Notes: generated from the letters alone by a model not told the origin. Counted from the stretch's first letter, positions 43,808 through 53,562 are shown. The stretch: 64,000 nt of DNA from MGIIb-P sp963934015 (GCA_963934015.1 CAWVWT010000007.1:3213-67212); one strand, 5' to 3'. Program-made: numbers and translations.

Positions 43808-46255
43808 TTAATTTCCGCCGTGACGTTCTAGCCATTGGTGACCATACCAACGCCACTGCTCCGCTGTCCAACCTTCAGGCAAACCACCAGATGGCACGGG
43901 GGGTGCTTCTACTGGAGGTTGTTGTGTTTCAGATTCAGGACTTTGATCCGGGGTTGAATCGGTATTCATTTTAATTTCTTCAACAACCTGGGATTCTTCT
44001 GATTCAGTGTCTGAATCTGTCCCTGAGGAATAATCCGGTTCAGAGGATAAATCATCGGAGGTAGGCGCATCATCATCAAAGAGGCCTTCTTCCATATCTG
44101 AATCATTTTCAGATTCCTCGTCGATGTGGTCATCACCCCATGCCTTCTGCTCATCAATCCCACCTCGTGATTCGAACTTATCCCCACTTTCCCAGGCATC
44201 CAATTCACGTGTGGCATCCTGATGTGTGTATTGGGCATCTGGTTTACTTTTACTACGTATTTTTCCAGCCACCCTGATAGTTCCAACAATTCCTAACATG
44301 GCAACAGCCATCACACCTACAAGGCTGACTGCTATTACTGCAAATTCCTTGATTGAATCCATCATATCAACACCCTTTTCATCGTCTAAGAGTGTTAGAT
44401 TATCTAAATCCGTATTATCTGTTGAAGTATTACAGGCTTCAACATCATCTGTATGTTTGATACAATGATCTTCTAATGTTTGAATTTCTGGATCGGTGTC
44501 ATTGTAATCACTATTGCTTCCTGCGCAATCACGGTCATGATCAAGCCATTCCGTGCGAATACCCACCATCGTACACTCGCCACCGGATACTTCGGTATTG
44601 TCATCATACCCATCGCTATCTTCATCAACACAGCCATAGCGATTAATTGAGGTGTAGGCATTGGTTCCAGGGTCGTACATATTTGCTCTTGTACTGGTAC
44701 CGGCAAGTGTGGGACAAGCATCACCTCTGAACCCACTCAAATTGTCCCCGTAACCATCTCCATCTGAATCACGCCATTGGCTATCTTCCATGTGGAAGGC
44801 ATCAGTATTTCCTGATGGGTGTGCATCTTCACCATTTCCTGGGTCCGACCAACCATCCCCATCTGTATCTTGACAACCCAGTCTGTCCATAGTCGAACCG
44901 CCAGATTGACTGACACAAGCATCGGATTGGGTGGCACCTGGTTCTTGATTGTCACCATATCCATCTCCATCTGTATCCATCCACTGTGTAGAATCATCCG
45001 GGAATTTGTCACCATCTTGGCCATATTCATAGTCGCCGTAACCATCTCCGTCAGAATCGGATTGCTGTGACGGATTATTGGGGAATGCATCGCCATTATC
45101 GCCAACAGTGTCCCCATCTGAATCCATCCATTCTGTAGAATCGCCCGGGAAAACATCTGTGTTATCGCCAAAGCCATCAAAATCTGAATCTATCCATTCT
45201 GCAGAATCATCAGGGAAAATATCAAGCCCATCTACAACACCATCACCGTCACGATCTGTATCGAGAAGGTGTATCTCTGAATCTGTGTTAAAAGATGTGA
45301 GAATTAAGACACCGGCACCGGCAGCAGCTCGGAAACCAACTACTTCCCCTTGTACTGTGAAGTCTTGTTCTTTCGTTAAACTACTGAGATCAATAGAGAA
45401 GGTGTTACCATTCGACATACCTATCATCAAGCGTTCACCCAATTCTTGCAAGGAATGGCCTTGTCCAATTGGACAGAGAACTATCGAATGCTCACGTACC
45501 CAAGTTGAAGTGTTGTGTACGTCCAATCGACAATTGTCTGAAAGACTGAACAACAAAGATTCGTCAACACTGGAGAAGATTTTCAATAAGGGATACTGTG
45601 AGTCTACCAACACTTGAATTAATGTACCATTTTCATCATGGATTCGTATTTGCTTATCTCGACCTGATGTGAGAATATTGCCGTCAGCAAGCGTAACTAC
45701 ACTTGTAATACCATTCGTGTGACTACTCGTAGATACACCTGAAGGCGTATTAGCTTGACCATCCCACTCTACTGCATGCTTTGCTGTTCGCTTGGTGACC
45801 CACAAATCACCATCACGATCCCATGCCAATGCATCCACAGGTTGACTTACACTGAATCGGTAAAGTTCTTCCATATAATCAACCGATATGACAATCGCTC
45901 CAGTTGAGGTCCCAACTGCCAGTAATTTTTCTTCTTGATTGTAATCACCCGCATAGAGTGTGGCATTCGTAAATTCACTCCACACCTCCGCATAACTACC
46001 GTTGACTTGAACTGAATATGCTGTAACATAACCGTTCGCTGTTGCGACGAGAATATTGCCATCATCAAGGGTCCACCACCCAATTGCTGGATGATCTAAT
46101 TCGGCCACCATTCCTGCCGAACCAAGATCCTCAATTGATGCGGATGTAGTGGGTAATAATGGTATTACGAGCGCACCAAGAAGAATTGTGAATAATGCAA
46201 ATGCCCGCGCGCGCATGCGTAGACGAATGCACATCCCCCTTTGAATCGAGCGCAT
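43808..46255 (-). CDS. Membrane-anchored propeller and thrombospondin-type-3 repeat surface protein
   Basis: About 815 aa. A signal peptide (ending near TTSA) leads into a WD/quinoprotein-like propeller (about residues 40-330), with repeated strands such as DGNILVATANGYVTAY and DGNILTSGRDKQIRIHDENG. Next come about ten Asp-rich repeats of the DSDGDGYGD type (about 335-590), which bind calcium in thrombospondin type 3 domains. One membrane helix lies near 630-650, then an acidic cytoplasmic tail ending in PEGWTAEQWRWYGHQWLE. The start is uncertain: 46255 is preferred because a hairpin lies just upstream; 46216, 46234 and an ATGA overlap at 46303 are in frame. It is coupled to the coiled-coil gene. 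Confidence 0.75.
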   Translation of the reverse strand: MRSIQRGMCIRLRMRARAFALFTILLGALVIPLLPTTSASIEDLGSAGMVAELDHPAIGWWTLDDGNILVATANGYVTAYSVQVNGSYAEVWSEFTNATLYAGDYNQEEKLLAVGTSTGAIVISVDYMEELYRFSVSQPVDALAWDRDGDLWVTKRTAKHAVEWDGQANTPSGVSTSSHTNGITSVVTLADGNILTSGRDKQIRIHDENGTLIQVLVDSQYPLLKIFSSVDESLLFSLSDNCRLDVHNTSTWVREHSIVLCPIGQGHSLQELGERLMIGMSNGNTFSIDLSSLTKEQDFTVQGEVVGFRAAAGAGVLILTSFNTDSEIHLLDTDRDGDGVVDGLDIFPDDSAEWIDSDFDGFGDNTDVFPGDSTEWMDSDGDTVGDNGDAFPNNPSQQSDSDGDGYGDYEYGQDGDKFPDDSTQWMDTDGDGYGDNQEPGATQSDACVSQSGGSTMDRLGCQDTDGDGWSDPGNGEDAHPSGNTDAFHMEDSQWRDSDGDGYGDNLSGFRGDACPTLAGTSTRANMYDPGTNAYTSINRYGCVDEDSDGYDDNTEVSGGECTMVGIRTEWLDHDRDCAGSNSDYNDTDPEIQTLEDHCIKHTDDVEACNTSTDNTDLDNLTLLDDEKGVDMMDSIKEFAVIAVSLVGVMAVAMLGIVGTIRVAGKIRSKSKPDAQYTHQDATRELDAWESGDKFESRGGIDEQKAWGDDHIDEESENDSDMEEGLFDDDAPTSDDLSSEPDYSSGTDSDTESEESQVVEEIKMNTDSTPDQSPESETQQPPVEAPPVPSGGLPEGWTAEQWRWYGHQWLERHGGN

Positions 46256-46274
46256 GGTTTGTTCAGTATGGAAT

Positions 46275-46293
46275 CGCACCCCTGTGGGGTGCG
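46275..46293 (-). promoter_or_regulatory. Hairpin between coiled-coil and surface-protein genes
   Basis: Eight-base-pair perfect stem CGCACCCC / GGGGTGCG with loop TGT (plus strand reading). The stem sequence is the same as at the mccB start (21997-22016). It sits seven bases beyond the coiled-coil gene's stop and 20 bases before the favoured start of the next gene. Confidence 0.5.
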
Positions 46294-46299
46294 TCTCAA

Positions 46300-48834
46300 T
46301 CATTCTTCTTCATCCAATGTAGATTCACTAATTGGCTTCAATACTGCCCTGCTAACCGGCGTGAGAACTGCAACATCGTCATTTGTAGATTCTTCAATAC
46401 TATCTGTACCAACTGGGTTCAAAACCCTGCGAGCCACCGGTTGTAGAATAGGGCGTTGCACTGGTGCAAGAACCGGTATATCTGTTTCTTCATCCGCAGA
46501 TGGTGTCCCATCCTCCTCCAATCCAGGTGGACCACGAGTTGGTGGTTTGCTGGAGGGTTTCTCAGGAGCCCCTTCACGAATGAGACGACCACCACCTGGT
46601 GGGCCCCGCGTTGATTTGACAACCTCTGAGAAATCAGGAGTCTCTTTCGATGGTGGTGTGATTTCTATTGTTGCCTCCTCTTCTTCAGAAATAGCATTGA
46701 GTATTGTCTGGGTCAGAGATGCTTTTTCTTCCACCGGTGGTTCGGGATCCGAATCAAATTCCTCTTCACTCATTGGTGCAGATTCTGGTATAGATTCGAC
46801 CTCTGGAACTGGTGCCTTGATGGGTTGACGAACTGGTTGCAATGCACCCAATCCCTCTTTGGTAGATTGAAGCGCTCCGCCAAGAGGTCCCGCTCCAAGA
46901 CCGCCACTTCGCTGTACGGGGGAGTGTACTGGAGCTGCAAGTGTTCGAGGTTGTTCTTCACCAACTGGCTTTGGCGCTGAACCGAGTCCGCCTGGGCGTG
47001 CAAGACTACCCAATCCACTACGAGGTTGTCCCAAAGTCGGGGTCGCACCAGCAGCGGTTCCAGGCATCTGTCCTTTGGCACCCGCTAAGGCACTCATCCA
47101 AGCCTGGCGACGATCTAAGCGACCATCCTTTCCTTCAAGTTCCGCCTCTTCTTCTGCGACCTTGAGTTCTGCTTCTGCTTCAAGATCTTCCTCTGTAATG
47201 AGGCCCTTCTCAAGTTCGACACGGAGTTTTTCTTCCGCGGCAACACGGAATTCCTCCGCACGTGATTCAAGTTGGTTTAGGCGATCACGAATCTCAGCTC
47301 GCTTGATCGCGAGTTGGGCCTCAATCTCAGCCCGAATCTCGCTTTCTTTTCGACGAACTTCAATGAGAGCTTTGTTGCGCATAATTTCTTCGCGCTTGGC
47401 GACTTGTCGCTCAAGTTGTTCTGCAACCTCCTGCTCCTTTTGTGCACGGAAAGCGGCCAAATCTGCTTCCATCTCAACCTCAAGGTCGAGACTTGTTTCT
47501 TGTTTGATGAGATCAAGATTAGTTTCTTGAGCAATCCGCTCATTTCGAATTCTAGAGTCAATTTCAGCCATGATTTGGCGTTCAGATGTCTGCTGGCGTA
47601 CAGAGAATTCTGATTCAATTTGAGATACCCATTCGACTTTCTTGGCATCATATTGCTTATCTAATTGCTCACGTAGATCAAGTTCACGATCATGCCTAAA
47701 TTGACTCAAGTGTTGAGTGATCTCAGCCTCGCGGTCTCCTTTGTAATTCTCAAATTCAGCATCGATTCTTTCACTCACTGTATCCTCTAGTTCTAGATGC
47801 AACGCACGATCGATTTCGTCAATTGCGTGTGAAAATGATACATCAAACCTATCCTTAAGGCGTTGTTTACGAAGTGCTAGACGGTCGCCATATTCTGAAT
47901 CAAGACTTCGGAGAATAGATGCCTGAAGTTCTTCGCGTCTTCGAGCGACTGCAAGTTCCAAGTCCTCTTGCATTCTACCCTCAAGGCGTTCTGTTTCTTG
48001 TGTAAGTCGAGTTTCAAGTTCTGACGCCAGTTCTTGTGCAATTTGTTCCTCAAGACGATGTGCGCGTCGTTCGTACTCAGCGCGTAAGCGCGCTTCGCGC
48101 TCGCGAAGACGCTGGCGAAGTTGTTGCTCTAAACGACGGCGAATGCCATCGCGGAGTTGAATTTCACGTTCTGCTAATCGGGCCTGTTGCGCATCTTCGA
48201 TACGGCGGGCTTGAGTACCTTCTTCCTCATCGAGACGATTTGCCATCTCACCTTTCAGTTGATCTTCAATATCTCTAATTTGTCGCTGCATCTCTTGTCC
48301 AGCTTCAATTTCAAGACGCTCCTCGAGGAACGCACGGCGGCGGTCAAACTCAGAGTCCATTTCTTCCTTTAATTGGGAACGGAGCTGGTCTCTTCGAGAT
48401 TCCAGGCGCCGAGTTGATTCTAACTCCAATCGTGAGCGGATGGATTCTTCCTCTCGAGTTAAACGTAATTTCATTTCATCTCTAAGATTAGCTTCTTCTC
48501 TCTCAAGGGTATCTTTTTCTAGGCGCTCAAGTTCAGCTTCCATGTCTGAACGGAGTTCGGCTTCAATTTCATCGAGAGCCCCTTCAGATTGCATTCCTGC
48601 TGTTTTTGCAAGTGCACCTTTCATTCCTGAAAGACGTTCTGCTTGTTCTTGTAATCGGAGGCGACGCTCCCTCTTTAGTGACGACCGCATTCTGCGTTCA
48701 TCATTGAGGCGATCGTCAAGAGACTGGACATCGTCTAGGGAAGCTGTACGCATTTCAGACGCACCGGAATTACCGGCCGTATGACGTGCTCTCAATTCTG
48801 CCAAGTTTTCCCTACTAACACTCAAGGGTCCCAT
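46300..48834 (-). CDS. Giant charged coiled-coil protein with proline-rich C-terminus
   Basis: An 844-aa cytoplasmic protein without membrane segment. Residues about 40-590 are an almost unbroken Arg/Glu/Leu coiled coil with SMC- or caldesmon-like composition but no ATPase head. Residues 590-844 are Pro/Gly/acidic, with repeated short motifs such as PVQRPILQPVARRVLNPV and LTPVSRAVLKPI, and end LDEEE. The family is not recognised. Its stop overlaps a possible start of the propeller surface protein, so the pair may form a link between the cytoplasm and the envelope. Such a rod could act as a scaffold; no enzymatic motif is seen. Confidence 0.7.
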   Translation of the reverse strand: MGPLSVSRENLAELRARHTAGNSGASEMRTASLDDVQSLDDRLNDERRMRSSLKRERRLRLQEQAERLSGMKGALAKTAGMQSEGALDEIEAELRSDMEAELERLEKDTLEREEANLRDEMKLRLTREEESIRSRLELESTRRLESRRDQLRSQLKEEMDSEFDRRRAFLEERLEIEAGQEMQRQIRDIEDQLKGEMANRLDEEEGTQARRIEDAQQARLAEREIQLRDGIRRRLEQQLRQRLREREARLRAEYERRAHRLEEQIAQELASELETRLTQETERLEGRMQEDLELAVARRREELQASILRSLDSEYGDRLALRKQRLKDRFDVSFSHAIDEIDRALHLELEDTVSERIDAEFENYKGDREAEITQHLSQFRHDRELDLREQLDKQYDAKKVEWVSQIESEFSVRQQTSERQIMAEIDSRIRNERIAQETNLDLIKQETSLDLEVEMEADLAAFRAQKEQEVAEQLERQVAKREEIMRNKALIEVRRKESEIRAEIEAQLAIKRAEIRDRLNQLESRAEEFRVAAEEKLRVELEKGLITEEDLEAEAELKVAEEEAELEGKDGRLDRRQAWMSALAGAKGQMPGTAAGATPTLGQPRSGLGSLARPGGLGSAPKPVGEEQPRTLAAPVHSPVQRSGGLGAGPLGGALQSTKEGLGALQPVRQPIKAPVPEVESIPESAPMSEEEFDSDPEPPVEEKASLTQTILNAISEEEEATIEITPPSKETPDFSEVVKSTRGPPGGGRLIREGAPEKPSSKPPTRGPPGLEEDGTPSADEETDIPVLAPVQRPILQPVARRVLNPVGTDSIEESTNDDVAVLTPVSRAVLKPISESTLDEEE

Positions 48835-48929
48835 CCCCGATGCGAGTTCGAATACTTCTGATACTTAACCGCCGCAGGTTTGAACAATCTCTGTAGGCGG
48901 ATTATCAGACCCTATGGCATGCTCCGAAA

Positions 48930-49784
48930 TTATACATTTGATTCATCCTGAATCGGACCCCATTCTTTCTCACAAATGGAAGGTCCCATCACCACATGTA
49001 TTAGAATAATAATCAATGATATCGAGAACATGGAAAATGATACCAATGAACTGGTCTCAGATGAACCCGTGATTTGGAGAGCGATGGCTACAAGCAATAA
49101 TAGCATCACTAGATACATCATTTTCAACTTCCACCCATCCTTATATTTCGGTAAACGTCGATCAGAAATCATTAGGTATCCCGAAATCAAGCAACCAGGA
49201 AGTAGTATCCAATCCAATGCAGGATGGTTACCCTCACCATATCTCCATTCAAGCAAGTCCGGGCCCAATGCTTCGGGTTGGATCCAAACCAGCCCAGATA
49301 ATGCTACAAGGATGAGGGCATTTCCAGGACTTGCAAGACCATGGAACCACGGGTATTCATTATCGGATTCATGTTGAAATCGAGCGAGTCTCAGCATTGT
49401 GCAAACGACTATCCAACAACATGCTGTGGCTAGAGGTATTGTCCAAAACGGAGCGGCTTCACCCCACCGACTGAACATTCCGAAGACCAGTAGAGAGGGA
49501 GCTACACCAAAGGATATTGAATCAGACATCAAATCTAGATAACTGCCCAAATGTCTACGCTTGGAATATCGACGCGCAATCGGGCCATCGATAGCATCAC
49601 CAATTACAGAGAGCAATATGAATAACATGGCAAGCCAAATGTAAATTTCAGACAAATGGCTGTCATCTTTTGAAGCAAATCCATCGAATGCCAAAATTAG
49701 AAAGAGAATAGAGAGTGTGCCCAACAAACCATTGCCTAAGGTAATCCAATCGGCAATGCCCATCAACCGAAAGGTCGTCTTCAT
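48930..49784 (-). CDS. CDP-alcohol phosphatidyltransferase (PssA-like)
   Basis: A 284-aa membrane enzyme joining an alcohol such as serine to a CDP-activated lipid. The family motif is complete: DAIDGPIARRYSKRRHLG, then SYLDLMSD with the remaining aspartates. About eight helices are visible. The length and the SFGVAPS following the motif fit archaetidylserine/phosphatidylserine synthases best. ATG 49784 or ATG 49763 are both reasonable starts. It follows the zinc-ribbon gene by 48 bases on the same strand. Confidence 0.85.
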   Translation of the reverse strand: MKTTFRLMGIADWITLGNGLLGTLSILFLILAFDGFASKDDSHLSEIYIWLAMLFILLSVIGDAIDGPIARRYSKRRHLGSYLDLMSDSISFGVAPSLLVFGMFSRWGEAAPFWTIPLATACCWIVVCTMLRLARFQHESDNEYPWFHGLASPGNALILVALSGLVWIQPEALGPDLLEWRYGEGNHPALDWILLPGCLISGYLMISDRRLPKYKDGWKLKMMYLVMLLLLVAIALQITGSSETSSLVSFSMFSISLIIILIHVVMGPSICEKEWGPIQDESNV

Positions 49785-49832
49785 ATCATAAGCGAAACCT
49801 ATCTTTGGCTTCAATTCTTTCCCGAATAATCA

Positions 49833-50228
49833 TCAGAAAGTCACATGGAAGGACTCTGAGCATGCGGGGCAATCGAGGCGCCGCTTGCCAGGTCTGGGGC
49901 GGATGCGAAGTTGACGTTCACATGAGGGGCACGAAACTTCGACTTTGACAACCTTCTGCAGGATCTTGAAAACGGTTTTACAGGATGAGCAACGCAGGGC
50001 GCAGGGCCTCTCATCAACACCTACACGCAAAATTTTTGGACAGTTTGGGCAACTGATCTTCTCATCTGTCCAACTTTCGCGCGTCGGTTTATGTTCAATT
50101 CGAGAAACTGCCGTGCATACGCTACAAGTGACTTCGCCAAGTTCGTGAGGCAGCATACTCTCACAGTTTGGACACTGCACAGTAGGAGGTGCCACCTTCG
50201 ATTCTATTTCTTGAATCTCATCGCTCAT
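49833..50228 (-). CDS. Triple zinc-ribbon protein
   Basis: A 131-aa protein with three CxxC...CxxC ribbons: CPNC/CSVC (about residues 19-38), CPNC/CSSC (about 60-83) and CPSC/CPAC (about 100-122). Basic residues lie between them (RQLRIRPRPGKRRL). It could bind nucleic acid or act as a metal-responsive adaptor. It starts 12 bases after the winged-helix regulator gene and is likely cotranscribed. No named family recognised. Confidence 0.7.
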   Translation of the reverse strand: MSDEIQEIESKVAPPTVQCPNCESMLPHELGEVTCSVCTAVSRIEHKPTRESWTDEKISCPNCPKILRVGVDERPCALRCSSCKTVFKILQKVVKVEVSCPSCERQLRIRPRPGKRRLDCPACSESFHVTF

Positions 50229-50240
50229 AATATCCCTCCA

Positions 50241-50711
50241 TCAAGCACGCTTTGGTGGACCTAAAACAAGAATCCCATTCGGCATGAATGTGACGCCCAT
50301 ATCCAAATCGACATCGAAAATCTCTGCCATATTACCGATTGTTTTCTTGGCTGCAACAACCGATCCGGAATCGCTTGGCACGGGAATAAAGTGCATTGCT
50401 ACTCCTGATTCTAGTAGTATACGCACCTCTTCAGGTATATTTTCAATCCAATCATTACCTACAATCGGTGTGACTGGAATTCTCTTGGTAACACGCCACC
50501 AGCGTGCGCGACCCTCGTCTCTGTGGTTTTCTACCAACCCGTTCTTCTCAAGAGATTGCAAATGGTGATACAGGTGATATCGGGTCACCCCTGTACTCTT
50601 TTGCAGCATAACCGTGGACATCTCATCAGCATTGAGGAGTTCTTCATACATTGCAAGACGTGTGGGGTGAGATAACGCCATGGTGCGCCCATCGACACGA
50701 ATCTTACTCAC
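50241..50711 (-). CDS. Winged-helix transcriptional regulator (ArsR-like)
   Basis: A 156-aa regulator. Residues about 10-75 form a winged helix: LSHPTRLAMYEELLN, then MLQKSTGVTRYHLYHHLQSLEKNGLV as the recognition helix-turn-helix, then a basic wing (GRARWWRVT). The C-terminal half (about 90-156) is an unrecognised small domain that could sense a ligand. It lies 64 bases after the P-type ATPase gene on the same strand, so it may control metal export. The metal-sensing cysteine motif of ArsR is not seen. Confidence 0.75.
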   Translation of the reverse strand: MSKIRVDGRTMALSHPTRLAMYEELLNADEMSTVMLQKSTGVTRYHLYHHLQSLEKNGLVENHRDEGRARWWRVTKRIPVTPIVGNDWIENIPEEVRILLESGVAMHFIPVPSDSGSVVAAKKTIGNMAEIFDVDLDMGVTFMPNGILVLGPPKRA

Positions 50712-50775
50712 CGGGGCCCCTCATTACCGGTCGGTCCATCCGCGTATATCAAAGCGGCGACTGTTGAGTTCTGAT

Positions 50776-53463
50776 TCATTGGGTGGTTTGTTTGGTTAGT
50801 AGTAAACTAAACGCATCAGAATAGTCCTTGAAAATAGATATGAATACAGATAAAAACAGATTGAATCTATTTCCAGAAGTTGCAATAAATGCCCCATTCA
50901 ATATGACCACGAATACACTGAGTTCATGAACCGCAACTGCAATCGACAAACTTTCCAAACCAACCATCACCAATCCAATTAGGAATGCAGTAATAAGAAC
51001 TGAAATCAAAATGTTGAATTGAACAATTGCCCTAGTACGTTTTGCTATCCGAATCAGGGATGTTATGGCGCGTGGATCTTCACCTGGTATGAGAACATCA
51101 GCAGCATCTAGATTGACCTGTTCGCCACTACCAACTGCAATACCGAGATCTGCGACCGCCAATGCAGCCGCATCATTGAATCCATCCCCTGCCATCATAG
51201 TATGCCGGTCCTGACTTCGAAGTTCGACCCAATTTGCTTTTCCCTCTGGGTCAATTTCACCTCGACAATACTGTGGAGGTATTCCAACTTCCTTCCCCAG
51301 TGCTTCAACCGCTGCCTGTGCATCGCCTGACAAGAGTTCTACAGCCACACCCATAGACTGGAGGTCATGAATCATTTCAGCAGCCCCAGGTCGTAAATCA
51401 TCATGAATGAATGTGAAGGCAGCAATTGCTTTACCTTCTTTGGCTAGCAAAGAAAGGCCGTGGTCAGGGTTCAGACCTATGAGTAAATCCTCGTCTACCT
51501 CGACTCCTTCCCGAATCAACCAATCCTTACGGCCAAACATCACTTTCTTGCCATCATGTGTACCTTCTACGCCCGCATCCCCATCTGTGAGTGACTTAAC
51601 TTCTTCAGACCCCAGCGGTTCAGCTTCCCGTAGTATGACAGCAGCATACGGATGGTTAGAGCGCTGTTCAAGTCCAGCAGCTAGTGTGATAACAAAATCA
51701 CGTTTTTGCCCATTTAGAACACGAATCTCATCTAAACGTGGGTGGCCACTTGTCAATGTACCAGTCTTATCCAATAAAGCAAGGTCAATTCTGGCAGCAG
51801 CCTCCAATGCATCCCCCCCTCTAGCAACAACTCCTGAAAGAGATGCGGTTGAGAGTGCTGCAGCATGTGGAACTGGGGCGGCGAGTAAAAGAGCGCAAGG
51901 ACAAGCAACTACCCACAGCATTAGTGTCGTTTGTAAATCACCCATCATCAAGCCAATGAGGGGGGCACCAACGAGTACGAGTGGCACCCACCATTGCGAG
52001 AATGTCTCCAATGTTGCTTGTATGCGAGGAGGGCGATCTCTGAAAGTTCGAACTTCGTCGATTAGACCTGACAAACGAGTGGATGTGCCTACTGCTGTTG
52101 CTTCAACAACAATTGGACCACGATCAAGGACCAGTCCCGCATGTACATCATCACCTTCTGCAATTCGAATTGGAATGCTTTCTCCAGTGAGTGGGGCACG
52201 GTTCAATGAACCGATACCCTCGATCACAATTCCATCAACAGGGACGATTTCTCCACTTCGAATCTCAATTTTATCACCCATCTCAAGGAGTTCAATAGAG
52301 ACCATTTCGTCATCTTCATCAGCACACTCTGCAACCGATTGTGGTGTTAGAATTGACGGGGTTGAGGTCATCACAGTTATACTGGTAATTTTCTGCATCT
52401 GCGAATTGGCCCTTCTGGCCCTTCGGGGCAGACGATCAAGGCCACCTTGCATCGCCTGTCGCGCTTTCATCAACGCTGATTCCTCCATGTGTGCAGCAAT
52501 AGCGACAAGAATTGAAACAATTAGGGCCTCGGACCATTCTCCCTGGAAAAAAGCACCAATTACTGCAAGAGAGGTGAGCAATTGAAACCCGAACTCCTTG
52601 TTCTTGAGACCTCCCCACGCATCGAGAAACATACGCCAACCGGAAAGAGCTATGCCAATTAATGTCAACAACTTGAGCAGGTTATCGTTGAGGTTAGGCA
52701 TTGCCAGAATCATTAGCAATATCGCAATCGCTGGAACACTAGATACCAGACGCCATTGACCTGAGTCTAATCTGCGGTTTTGAACCTCCTTCAGCGATAC
52801 TTTAGAACCAATGAGGCGTTCTAACCCATTTTCTAATTCGATTGCGATTTCTCTTTCAATATCAGGGACTATTTGCAACTCAACATATGCATCTTCAAAT
52901 CGAATGTCAAGAACCGCTGGGACTTGCGTTAACAACTGTCTGAGTTCAGTCCGGCTCACGTTGTTCTTCTCTGCAAGATTCGTTGCTGTGATACCTTGGA
53001 TTCGTTGCCAAGACAAATCGGGTTCATGACCAAGACTGCTGAGAAGTGAAGATACTCTAGATGTATGGCCTGTTCCAAGATCAATCGTAATTGCAGCAGT
53101 CCCCATGGTGGCTGATATGCTGACTTTTCGAATACCTGGCAACCGTTGTGTTGCACGTTTTGCCTTGGCTGCACAGTCTGGACAATCCATGCCTTTAATT
53201 GGCCATTCGAAAGTATGTACACCATCAATTTCTAATGACATATCTTCAACCTCTGGAGGCATTGTCACTTCGACATCATCCATACGTGGCTTGAGTCTAT
53301 CCTTGACGGCGTCAACTTGACTCGAAATCCCCTTGGTCAACCGCGAAAATCGGCCACTGAGAGCAACCTTCTGCGATTCAGGTAAGGCTTCAGGAATAGA
53401 ATCGGTAGGGGTGGGGAGGTCGTACTCATCCTCTACGAGAATGAAATCTTCGGACTCGTCCAT
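50776..53463 (-). CDS. Heavy-metal P-type (P1B) ATPase
   Basis: An 895-aa metal-exporting pump. An acidic N-terminal extension of about 70 residues precedes a metal-binding HMA domain with GMDCPDC (about 72-140). A second HMA-like domain (about 150-225) has lost its CxxC. The membrane CPC motif lies in VVACPCALLL near residue 520, the phosphorylated Asp in DKTGTLT near 565, the HP dipeptide in NHPYA, and GDGFNDAAAL near the end of the core. HELS...VVILNG in the last helix resembles the zinc/cadmium group more than the copper group. Substrate is inferred, not shown. Confidence 0.88.
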   Translation of the reverse strand: MDESEDFILVEDEYDLPTPTDSIPEALPESQKVALSGRFSRLTKGISSQVDAVKDRLKPRMDDVEVTMPPEVEDMSLEIDGVHTFEWPIKGMDCPDCAAKAKRATQRLPGIRKVSISATMGTAAITIDLGTGHTSRVSSLLSSLGHEPDLSWQRIQGITATNLAEKNNVSRTELRQLLTQVPAVLDIRFEDAYVELQIVPDIEREIAIELENGLERLIGSKVSLKEVQNRRLDSGQWRLVSSVPAIAILLMILAMPNLNDNLLKLLTLIGIALSGWRMFLDAWGGLKNKEFGFQLLTSLAVIGAFFQGEWSEALIVSILVAIAAHMEESALMKARQAMQGGLDRLPRRARRANSQMQKITSITVMTSTPSILTPQSVAECADEDDEMVSIELLEMGDKIEIRSGEIVPVDGIVIEGIGSLNRAPLTGESIPIRIAEGDDVHAGLVLDRGPIVVEATAVGTSTRLSGLIDEVRTFRDRPPRIQATLETFSQWWVPLVLVGAPLIGLMMGDLQTTLMLWVVACPCALLLAAPVPHAAALSTASLSGVVARGGDALEAAARIDLALLDKTGTLTSGHPRLDEIRVLNGQKRDFVITLAAGLEQRSNHPYAAVILREAEPLGSEEVKSLTDGDAGVEGTHDGKKVMFGRKDWLIREGVEVDEDLLIGLNPDHGLSLLAKEGKAIAAFTFIHDDLRPGAAEMIHDLQSMGVAVELLSGDAQAAVEALGKEVGIPPQYCRGEIDPEGKANWVELRSQDRHTMMAGDGFNDAAALAVADLGIAVGSGEQVNLDAADVLIPGEDPRAITSLIRIAKRTRAIVQFNILISVLITAFLIGLVMVGLESLSIAVAVHELSVFVVILNGAFIATSGNRFNLFLSVFISIFKDYSDAFSLLLTKQTTQ

Positions 53464-53536
53464 GGAACTGCGAAAGGTGGGGGGGGTTTGAACCTCGCTA
53501 TTGTGAAATACCGAATTTGCAGAGAATTGAATTTTT

Positions 53537-53562
53537 CAATTGAAAAAACGATTTTTCAATTG
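53537..53562 (-). terminator. CAATTG hairpin directly after tRNA-Leu, probable terminator
   Basis: Eleven-base perfect arms CAATTGAAAAA (53537-53547) and TTTTTCAATTG (53552-53562) with a four-base loop. The outer end overlaps the encoded CCA of tRNA-Leu. Read from the tRNA it gives a hairpin ending in A/T runs. Arms match those at 17455-17486. Confidence 0.55.

Noticed and set aside
44480..45250. Tandem DNA periodicity that could suggest a CRISPR-like or satellite array
   Set aside because: The repeats are in frame Asp-rich calcium-type protein repeats with diverged codons, not identical repeats with unique spacers.
46303..46303. ATGA overlap as the true start of the propeller protein
   Set aside because: It would place a perfect hairpin and 30 charged residues before the signal peptide. 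A start at 46255 or later fits an exported protein better, though this is not settled.
51407..52585. Long open plus-strand frame of 392 codons inside the P-type ATPase gene
   Set aside because: It is antisense to a clear P1B ATPase, is Ser/Pro/Thr/Arg-rich in the way expected of a codon-shadow, and has no recognisable motif.
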